5,581 nucleotides of DNA. Origin: Acidimicrobiia bacterium. GTDB lineage: Bacteria > Actinomycetota > Acidimicrobiia > Acidimicrobiales > AC-14. The notes under the pieces are model-generated. The model searched no databases. It was not told where the DNA came from and worked only from the letters and a program-made list of their open reading frames with translations. The position numbers and the translations under genes are program-made. The stretch covers positions 1 to 5,581 of the forward strand of contig JAFASB010000099.1 in NCBI GenBank assembly GCA_019244985.1, given 5' to 3'. This document shows, piece by piece, positions 1 to 4,536 of the stretch; position 1 is the stretch's first letter, and each line of letters opens with the position of its first letter.

Positions 1-625
1 CGTACTTGTCGGCCTGGTCGTCGTCGTCGGGACGACGGCCCGCATCCATTGCGAGCGGCGTCCCGGGCTCCACGGTCAGGGCGTAGGCGCTGATATGCGT
101 CGGCGACAGGGCCAGGACGTCGTCGAGGCTGCGGCGCCAGTCGTCGACCGACTCCCCTGCGGCGCCGAAGATGAGATCGACGTTGAAGTTGGTGAAGCCG
201 GTGTCGGTGGCCAGCTGCACCGCCACCTCGAGCTGACCTGGCGAGTGCGAGCGGCCCAGCGTGGCCAGCACGTGAGGCGCCGTCGACTGGGCGCCGAACG
301 ACAGTCGGTTCACGCCGGCGTCGCGGTAGGCCCCGAGCGCGTCCGAACAGACACTGTCGGGGTTGCACTCGACGGTGACTTCGGCGTCGTCGCGGCGGGG
401 AATGGTGGCGAGGATCGAGCACAGCAGCTCGGCGGGCAACAACGACGGCGTGCCGCCTCCGAAGAACACGCTCGACGCCGGCGCCAGCTCGGCGCCCGCT
501 AACTCCCGACGGCAGGCCGCGGCGTAGGCCTCGAACAGGTGCGCACGGTCCGTCCACGTGGCGAACGCGCAGTAGTCGCAGCGCGCCGCGCAGAACGGGA
601 TGTGAACGTAGACACCGAAGGCCAT
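1..625 (-). CDS. hemW: HemW, radical SAM heme chaperone (N-terminal part, truncated by window edge)
   Basis: I translated this partial gene by hand: 208 codons run from ATG at 625-623 to the window edge without a stop. The N-terminus has HIPFCAARCDYCAF, the radical SAM cluster motif CxxxCxxC (Cys12, Cys16, Cys19), and the next cluster position is Phe21 (CxF). A Cys at that place is typical of true HemN coproporphyrinogen oxidases and its absence is typical of HemW. Further family motifs are FFGGGTPS (about 54-61), the ECNP element (86-89), LSFGAQS (about 108-114), LGRSH (about 124-128) and NVDLIFG (about 148-154). HemW binds heme and a 4Fe-4S cluster with SAM and is thought to deliver heme to target proteins in the cytoplasm. 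The gene follows the bldD-like gene by 28 bp, so co-transcription is likely. Only a G-rich stretch precedes the ATG. The C-terminal HemN-type domain lies outside the window. Family assignment is secure; the HemW rather than HemN reading rests on Phe21 and gene context. Confidence 0.93.
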   Translation of the reverse strand, partial: MAFGVYVHIPFCAARCDYCAFATWTDRAHLFEAYAAACRRELAGAELAPASSVFFGGGTPSLLPAELLCSILATIPRRDDAEVTVECNPDSVCSDALGAYRDAGVNRLSFGAQSTAPHVLATLGRSHSPGQLEVAVQLATDTGFTNFNVDLIFGAAGESVDDWRRSLDDVLALSPTHISAYALTVEPGTPLAMDAGRRPDDDDQADKY

Positions 626-630
626 TGCCC

Positions 631-645
631 CCAGCGTCGCGCTGG
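631..645. repeat. Short perfect inverted repeat in front of hemW
   Basis: CCAGCG, a 3-base centre, then CGCTGG: 6-bp perfect arms lying in the 28-bp gap between bldD and hemW, ending 5 bases before the hemW ATG. In the transcript it would form a small GC hairpin directly beside the G-run that is the only Shine-Dalgarno-like sequence for hemW. It could tune hemW translation. It is too short and lacks a U-run to be called a terminator. GC-rich DNA makes such dyads fairly common by chance. Confidence 0.4.
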
Positions 646-653
646 ACGACGGG

Positions 654-1163
654 CTAGGCGCGCCGGAGCTGCAGGTCGTCGAGGCGACGCACGAGCGCGT
701 CGACCTCGATCCCGGCGGCCGCCGCGATGGCGCGCAGGTCATCACGCCGGATCGTGAGCATCCGCCCGTTGAAGTCCTGACGCTGCACCTGGATGGTGTT
801 CACGTACCGGTGCAGGACGCGCGCTTCGTCGTCGTCGACGCCCTCGAAGCGGGTGAGGTCGATCGTGATCTTGTCGGACCCGTCCCACGACCGCTCTGCG
901 TCTCCGTTGGCCGTGGCCGCATCCGTGAGGTCGATGTCGGCGGCGTCCCGGGGCAGCAACTGGTCGACCGGCACGTTGTAGAAGCGGGCCAAGCGCTGGA
1001 GCCTGGGCACCGAAATCGCCCGCTCGCCACGCTCGTACGCCCCCAGCACCGAGGCCTTGAACTCCTGCTTCGAGGCGCCCTCAACCTCCTGAAGGGACAG
1101 CCCTTTCTGTTTGCGAATGGCTCGCAGTCGTTCACCGACGCGCCGGGCGTACCCGCCTGCCAT
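654..1163 (-). CDS. bldD: BldD-like transcriptional regulator with cyclic-di-GMP-binding C-terminal domain
   Basis: The 169-residue product matches the layout and length of Streptomyces BldD (about 167 aa, from memory). An XRE-type helix-turn-helix domain covers about residues 5-72 (YARRVGERLRAIRKQKGLSL, then YERGERAISVPRL and NVPVDQLLP). A variable acidic linker covers about 73-97, and the C-terminal domain about 98-165. The latter holds RYVNTIQVQRQDFNGRMLTI followed by RRDD. This is RxD-X8-RxxD (Arg128, Asp130, Arg139, Asp142), the known cyclic-di-GMP signature of BldD. In Streptomyces, BldD dimerises on a cyclic-di-GMP tetramer and represses developmental genes; the targets here are unknown. 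ATG at 1163 is preceded by GAGGAGGGA. A GTG five codons upstream (1178), behind a G-run, is an equally plausible start. The longest in-frame start (1235) lies upstream of the predicted -35 box and is unlikely. hemW follows after 28 bp. Orthology with BldD is inferred from full-length resemblance. Confidence 0.88.
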   Translation of the reverse strand: MAGGYARRVGERLRAIRKQKGLSLQEVEGASKQEFKASVLGAYERGERAISVPRLQRLARFYNVPVDQLLPRDAADIDLTDAATANGDAERSWDGSDKITIDLTRFEGVDDDEARVLHRYVNTIQVQRQDFNGRMLTIRRDDLRAIAAAAGIEVDALVRRLDDLQLRRA

Positions 1164-1202
1164 TCCCTCCTCGATCACGCTCGCCCCCTTTGTTCCTTTT
1201 CC

Positions 1203-1231
1203 ACTGTAATACCGGCCACGCTCCGTGGCAA
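1203..1231 (-). promoter_or_regulatory. Predicted sigma70/HrdB-type promoter of the bldD-like gene
   Basis: Reading the minus strand, TTGCCA (1231-1226, five of six to the -35 consensus) is followed after exactly 17 bp by TACAGT (1208-1203, four of six, fitting the actinobacterial TANNNT -10 form). The predicted transcription start, about 7 bases on near 1196, leaves a purine-rich leader of about 33 bases before the ATG at 1163. This suggests the bldD-hemW pair can be transcribed independently of the heat-shock operon. Predicted by eye only. Confidence 0.55.
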
Positions 1232-1247
1232 TCACAGAGCGTGCCGG
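1212..1247. repeat. Imperfect inverted repeat between rsmE and bldD (hairpin or operator)
   Basis: CCGGCCACGCTC (1212-1223) can pair with GAGCGTGCCGG (1237-1247): 11 base pairs with one bulged C at 1216 and a 13-base loop. A second perfect dyad, GCCACG-GAG-CGTGGC on the minus strand (1229-1215), overlaps it. In rsmE-to-bldD transcripts the large hairpin could act as a terminator for the heat-shock operon, but the following bases TATTAC are not a U-run. It also covers the predicted -35 box and spacer, so an operator role is equally possible. Confidence 0.45.
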
Positions 1248-1266
1248 ACCCCTGACACTGGGTACG
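1231..1266 (-). promoter_or_regulatory. Two candidate BldD-box operators in the bldD upstream region
   Basis: The Streptomyces BldD consensus, recalled as NTNACNC(A/T)GNGTNAN, is matched at 8 of 9 informative positions by CGTACCCAGTGTCAG (minus strand, 1266-1252). It is matched at 7 of 9 by GGCACGCTCTGTGAT (1245-1231), which touches the -35 box. Their centres lie 21 bp apart, two helical turns, so both would face the same side of the DNA. BldD represses its own gene in Streptomyces, so autoregulation is a reasonable inference. The second match alone would not be convincing. Confidence 0.45.
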
Positions 1267-1274
1267 TGGAATCG

Positions 1275-1976
1275 TCAGGGTGATTCGGTGCCGGAGGTCA
1301 CAACCCCTGCCCGGAGGGCACACAGCAGGGTCCCGGCGGCGACGGCAGCCGTCTCGGCCCGCAGCACCGTGGCGCCCAGGCCGACCGTCGGCAGCCCTGC
1401 GGCTGCCTCGTCCTCGGCCCACCCTCCCTCGGGGCCGACGAGGACGACCGGTCGGTCGAGGGTCGGCCGGCCGCCGCCCGGCTCAGCCAGGACCGCACCC
1501 GGGATTGCGGCGACCTCGCCGAAGGACTGGAGATCCGCCACCTGGGCCAGCCACGTGCGCCGGCTCTGCATGGCGGCCTGACGGGCGATGCGACGCAGAC
1601 GCTCGACGTGGTGGTCCGCCCGCCCGCTGTCCCAGCGGACCACCGACCGTTCGGCTGTGAACGGGACGATTTCGTCTACGCCGAGCTCGGTCAGTTTCTG
1701 GACTGCCCAGTCGAGGCGCTCCCCCTTGGTCAGGGCGATGGCGACGGTGACCGACGGCGTCGGACGCGGCTCGACGCTGATCTCGTCGGCCGGATCGAGT
1801 CCACTCGCCGTGAAGCGGCACAGCCGCCAACTGCCGGCCCCGTCGCAGACCGTCACCGTCTCTCCCACCCGCAGCCGTAGGGCCCGCTCGAGATGGCGAC
1901 GATCGTCGGCCGTCAGCTCGGGGGCGTCGATATCGACGACGAACGCGTGCGCGGCCGCGTCCCGCAGCACGCTCAC
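1275..1976 (-). CDS. rsmE: RsmE, 16S rRNA (uracil(1498)-N3)-methyltransferase
   Basis: The 233-residue product methylates N3 of U1498 in the 30S decoding region, using SAM. The N-terminal PUA-like RNA-binding domain covers about residues 1-70 (DRRHLERALRLRVGETVTV at about 25-43). The SPOUT (trefoil-knot) domain covers about 74-233. Family motifs are ALTKGERLDWAVQKLTELGV (81-100), ARQAAMQSRR (131-140), VLVGPEGGW (178-186) and LGATVLRAETA (200-210); the last two form the SAM-binding knot. Length fits the family (about 240). GTG at 1976 is chosen because AGTAGG lies 7 bases upstream, over the dnaJ stop codon. A GTG two codons later (1970), giving VLRDAAAH, would align better with usual RsmE starts and is possible. 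It begins 8 bp after dnaJ, so it is the third gene of the hrcA operon, a common arrangement. Confidence 0.95.
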   Translation of the reverse strand: MSVLRDAAAHAFVVDIDAPELTADDRRHLERALRLRVGETVTVCDGAGSWRLCRFTASGLDPADEISVEPRPTPSVTVAIALTKGERLDWAVQKLTELGVDEIVPFTAERSVVRWDSGRADHHVERLRRIARQAAMQSRRTWLAQVADLQSFGEVAAIPGAVLAEPGGGRPTLDRPVVLVGPEGGWAEDEAAAGLPTVGLGATVLRAETAAVAAGTLLCALRAGVVTSGTESP

Positions 1977-1984
1977 GACGCGGC

Positions 1985-3115
1985 CTACTTGAACGCCGAG
2001 CGAATCTTGGAGAACAACCGGGTGTCGGCGGGAGCGACATCGTCGCCCCGGGCCGCCGCGAAACGGCGCAGGAGCTCCTCCTGCTCGGCGCTGAGGTGGG
2101 TCGGTGTGTCGACCATGACCTGGACCAACAGGTCGCCGCGGCCCCGGCCGTCGAGATGGGGCACCCCTCGCCCCCGCAGCCGGAAGACACGCCCGGACTG
2201 GGTGCCGCCGGGGACGACGAGGTCCTCGGTGCCGTCGAGCGTCTCGTACCGGAGGTGCGCGCCGAGCGTCGCCTGGGTGATCGGCAGGTGCAGCACGTCG
2301 ACCAGGTCGTTGCCGTGGCGCTGGAAGCGTTCGTGGGGCGTCACGCGGAGATGGACGTAGAGGTCGCCGTAGCCACCGCCCCGGGCGCCGGCGGCGCCGC
2401 GGCCGGTGAGCCGCAGCGTCGAGCCGTCGTCGACACCGGCAGGCACGTCGACGGTGTAGGCCCTCTCCTCGGTGACTCGACCCTCGCCGCGGCAGTCGCT
2501 GCACGGCGATGCCACCTCTTCACCGGTGCCGCCGCACTTGGCACAGGGCGACGACGACACCATCTGGCCGAGGATCGATCGCCGCACACGGTGCACCTCG
2601 CCGCTGCCCCCGCACTCCCGGCACGTGGTCGGCGTCGTGCCCGGCCGCGCACCGCTGCCCTGGCAGGTGGCGCAGGCGACCGGCTGGCGCAGGCGCACCT
2701 CGCGCTGGGATCCGAAGACGGCGTCCTCGAACGTGAGGTCGAGAGCGACCTCCATGTCGGGACCCTGCCGGGAGCGCGGACCCCGGGCGCCGCCGCCGAA
2801 CGGCGACCCACTGAAGCCGCCGAAGAAGCTCTCGAACAGGTCACCGAGTCCGGCCGCAAACGGGCCGGAGTCGAAGCCCGACCCACCGCCGCCGACGCCG
2901 GCCCCTTCGGGGCCGAAGAGGTCGTAGCGCCGGCGCCGCTCGGGGTCACGCAGCGTCTCGTACGCCTGGGTGACCTCCTTGAAGCGCTCCTCGGCGTGGG
3001 GATCGCCGCCGTTGGCGTCGGGATGCAGCTCACGCGCCAGCTTGCGGTACGCGCGCTTGATCTCGTCCTCGGTGGCACTGGGGCTGACGCCCAAAAGCTC
3101 GTAGAAATCGGCCAT
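1985..3115 (-). CDS. dnaJ: DnaJ (Hsp40) co-chaperone, HrcA-linked DnaJ2 type
   Basis: The 376-residue type I J-protein stimulates the ATPase of DnaK and delivers unfolded clients to it in the cytoplasm. The J domain covers about residues 3-68, with the HPD motif at 31-33. A Gly/Phe-rich linker covers about 69-112 (FFGGFSGSPFGGG). The zinc-finger region covers about 148-211 with all four CxxCxGxG repeats: CATCQGSG from Cys148, CRECGGSG from Cys165, CAKCGGTG from Cys191 and CSDCRGEG from Cys205. The beta-sandwich substrate-binding domain and dimerisation tail run from about 215 to the end. Nothing is missing. ATG at 3115 lies 5 bp after the hrcA stop and has no Shine-Dalgarno sequence (the upstream bases are CCTGACACCG), so translation probably depends on coupling to hrcA. 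Many actinobacteria carry a second DnaJ in the dnaK-grpE operon; the hrcA neighbour marks this one as the DnaJ2 type. Confidence 0.97.
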   Translation of the reverse strand: MADFYELLGVSPSATEDEIKRAYRKLARELHPDANGGDPHAEERFKEVTQAYETLRDPERRRRYDLFGPEGAGVGGGGSGFDSGPFAAGLGDLFESFFGGFSGSPFGGGARGPRSRQGPDMEVALDLTFEDAVFGSQREVRLRQPVACATCQGSGARPGTTPTTCRECGGSGEVHRVRRSILGQMVSSSPCAKCGGTGEEVASPCSDCRGEGRVTEERAYTVDVPAGVDDGSTLRLTGRGAAGARGGGYGDLYVHLRVTPHERFQRHGNDLVDVLHLPITQATLGAHLRYETLDGTEDLVVPGGTQSGRVFRLRGRGVPHLDGRGRGDLLVQVMVDTPTHLSAEQEELLRRFAAARGDDVAPADTRLFSKIRSAFK

Positions 3116-3120
3116 CGGTG

Positions 3121-4131
3121 TCAGGCGCTGAGTGTCCGGCCGAGTCTCTCACTGACGACGGCGACGGCCGCCATTGCCTGCGGATAGTTCATCCGCGTTG
3201 GCCCGAGCACGCCGACGGTGCCGACCGGCTCGCCCTCGATCTCGTAGGGCGCCACGACGATCGAGCACTCGGCGAGCGGCTGTAGGCCGTGCTCGGCGCC
3301 GATCGAGACCGCGATCCCCTGATCGCCGTCGTGGTCGATGACCTCGCGCAAGAGACTGACGACGACGTACTGCTGCTCGAGGATGGCGAGCACCTGGCGC
3401 ACGGTGTCGACGGCGTCGAAGGCGGCGGCCATGCGCGACGCGCCCCCGACGAAGACGTGGTCGTGCTCCCGGTCGGCTGGGTCGCCCATCGACTTCAAAA
3501 CGACGTCGACCAGGCCGTCAAGGCGCTGGTCGCCTGTGGCCGGCACGCGGGCGCCGTCTTGCAGCGACGTACCGCCGAGGTGGGCGGATAGGTGTGTGCT
3601 GGCGGCGGCCAGACGCTCATCGCCGACGTCGGCGTCGAGCTCGAGCATCGCCTTCTCGATGGCGCCGTTCGACAGCACGATGACGACCATGGCCGCCCGG
3701 TCGGTGAGCCCCACCACCTGCACTGAGCGGACCGTCGCCCGTTCGTGGGGCGGCGCCAGCACCAACGCCGCGTAGCTGGTGAGACCCGACAGCAGGCTGC
3801 TCGTGTCGTGCAGCATCTGCTCGAGCTCGCCGTGGGCGTGGGCGAAGAAGTCGCGCACCTGCTGGCGCTGAACGGCAGGGAGAGCGCCGGGACCGGTGAG
3901 CTGGTCGACGAAGAAGCGATAGCCGAGGTCGGTGGGGACGCGGCCCGCGCTCGTGTGCGGCTGGGCCAGGTAGCCCTCGCGCTCCAGGGCGGCCATCTCG
4001 TTGCGGACCGTGGCCGGAGACACACCGAGGTCGGTCGTGCGCGCCACATGGGCCGAGCCGACGGGCTGGGCGGTCTCGATGTACTCGCGCACGACGGCAC
4101 GGAGCACGGCAGCCTTGCGATCGTCGAGCAT
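3121..4131 (-). CDS. hrcA: HrcA, heat-inducible transcription repressor
   Basis: The 336-residue protein is a full-length HrcA (usual length about 340). HrcA dimers bind CIRCE operators and repress chaperone genes; GroEL keeps the repressor active, so unfolded protein relieves repression. The N-terminal winged helix-turn-helix covers about residues 1-75: PVGSAHVARTTDLGVSPATV (23-42), RNEMAALEREGYLAQPHTSA (43-62) and GRVPTDLGYRFFVDQL (63-78). This PHTSAGR-P-GYR-FVD signature is diagnostic. A GAF-like effector and dimer region follows, ending with the conserved GEPVGTVGVLGPTRMNYPQA (300-319). ATG at 4131 is preceded by AGAGG at 7-base spacing. It begins the operon hrcA-dnaJ-rsmE and has a CIRCE element 9 bp upstream of its start, so it should repress itself. 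Confidence 0.97.
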   Translation of the reverse strand: MLDDRKAAVLRAVVREYIETAQPVGSAHVARTTDLGVSPATVRNEMAALEREGYLAQPHTSAGRVPTDLGYRFFVDQLTGPGALPAVQRQQVRDFFAHAHGELEQMLHDTSSLLSGLTSYAALVLAPPHERATVRSVQVVGLTDRAAMVVIVLSNGAIEKAMLELDADVGDERLAAASTHLSAHLGGTSLQDGARVPATGDQRLDGLVDVVLKSMGDPADREHDHVFVGGASRMAAAFDAVDTVRQVLAILEQQYVVVSLLREVIDHDGDQGIAVSIGAEHGLQPLAECSIVVAPYEIEGEPVGTVGVLGPTRMNYPQAMAAVAVVSERLGRTLSA

Positions 4132-4138
4132 CAGGGCA

Positions 4139-4143
4139 CCTCT
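4139..4143 (-). promoter_or_regulatory. hrcA ribosome binding site
   Basis: AGAGG on the minus strand, 7 bases before the hrcA ATG. Its first bases overlap the outer end of the CIRCE dyad. It supports the chosen hrcA start. Confidence 0.65.
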
Positions 4144-4169
4144 AGCAATCGATGATACCGAGTGCTAGA
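4141..4169 (-). promoter_or_regulatory. CIRCE element (HrcA operator)
   Basis: On the minus strand, CTAGCACTC (4168-4160), a 9-base spacer, then GATTGCTAG (4150-4142). The CIRCE consensus is TTAGCACTC-N9-GAGTGCTAA: the first half matches 8 of 9, the second 7 of 9, and the spacer length is exact. The dyad extends one further base pair on each side, with a single mismatch in ten pairs. It lies 9 bp upstream of the hrcA ATG, where HrcA autoregulatory operators are normally found. HrcA encoded directly downstream makes this assignment strong. Confidence 0.93.
4152..4157 (-). promoter_or_regulatory. Predicted -10 box of the hrcA-dnaJ-rsmE operon
   Basis: TATCAT on the minus strand (five of six to TATAAT) lies inside the CIRCE spacer. 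The predicted transcription start is near 4145, leaving a leader of about 14 bases. No convincing -35 box is seen 16-18 bp upstream. Placement inside CIRCE would let HrcA block RNA polymerase directly. Confidence 0.5.
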
Positions 4170-4183
4170 CGGCACACCAGGGT

Positions 4184-4474
4184 TCAGGTGGTGGCGTCCT
4201 CGACGGAGTCGTGGACGCTCATGACCTTGTCGAGGCCGCTGATCTCGAAGGTGCGGCGCAGGCTGGCACTGGGGCAGGCGACCCGCAGGTCGCTGTCTCG
4301 CCGGCGGGCCCGGGTCAGCCCGTCGACCAGCACCCGGAGGCCTGCGGAGTCGATGAAACGCACGCCGCTGAGATCGATGACGATCGACGAGGAGCCGTCG
4401 TCGACGAGGCGGCGGAGCTGGTCTCGGAACGTGGGCACGGCCGCGATGTCGATCTCACCCTGTGCGGCGAGCAC
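4184..4474 (-). CDS. STAS-domain anti-sigma factor antagonist (SpoIIAA/RsbV-like), start uncertain
   Basis: From GTG at 4474 the product is 96 residues, a single STAS domain: GEIDIAAVPTFRDQLRRLV (6-24), SSSIVIDLSGVRFIDSAGLR (28-47), then a C-terminal helix region ending EISGLDKVMSVHDSVEDA. The IDSAGL element (41-46) carries Ser43, which aligns with the serine that anti-sigma kinases phosphorylate in SpoIIAA and RsbV. Unphosphorylated proteins of this family bind the anti-sigma factor and free the sigma factor; the partner here is unknown and not in the window. The frame is open from 4540, and the codons before GTG encode SFQIEKLGGHTVLAAQG, a normal first STAS beta strand. No ATG, GTG or TTG exists there. 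Either initiation is at a rare codon (ATC at 4516 or GTC at 4519, behind AAGG), or the shortened GTG form is made using the G-run 7 bases upstream. It lies between lepA and hrcA. Confidence 0.85.
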   Translation of the reverse strand: MLAAQGEIDIAAVPTFRDQLRRLVDDGSSSIVIDLSGVRFIDSAGLRVLVDGLTRARRRDSDLRVACPSASLRRTFEISGLDKVMSVHDSVEDATT

Positions 4475-4536
4475 CGTGTGTCCCCCCAGCTTCTCGATTT
4501 GGAAGCTTGCGTCGATGACGGCGACCTTAACCGCGG

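Noticed and set aside
17..40. GTC/GTCG microrepeat near the window edge
   Set aside because: It encodes the acidic run RRPDDDDQ of HemW and is explained by codon use.
1187..1202. T-rich run near the bldD leader, considered as a terminator tail on the plus strand
   Set aside because: No stem precedes it on the plus strand and no plus-strand gene ends there. On the minus strand it is the purine-rich leader of bldD.
1164..1235. Longer bldD start at ATG 1235
   Set aside because: It lies upstream of the predicted -35 box (1231-1226) and adds 24 residues not found in BldD-type proteins. Starts at 1163 or 1178 have ribosome binding sites.
1977..2504. In-frame extension of rsmE upstream into dnaJ (a 409-residue reading frame)
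   Set aside because: The extra residues are low-complexity Arg/Pro/Ala sequence overlapping the dnaJ C-terminus. RsmE similarity starts at about 1976.
2096..3187. A 363-codon open frame on the plus strand opposite dnaJ
   Set aside because: It is the antisense shadow of dnaJ in GC-rich DNA; its composition is Ala/Gly/Arg-rich with no recognisable domain, while dnaJ has every family motif.
3289..4155. Plus-strand open frames of 100-145 codons opposite hrcA
   Set aside because: They are shadow frames without motifs, and hrcA fully explains the region.
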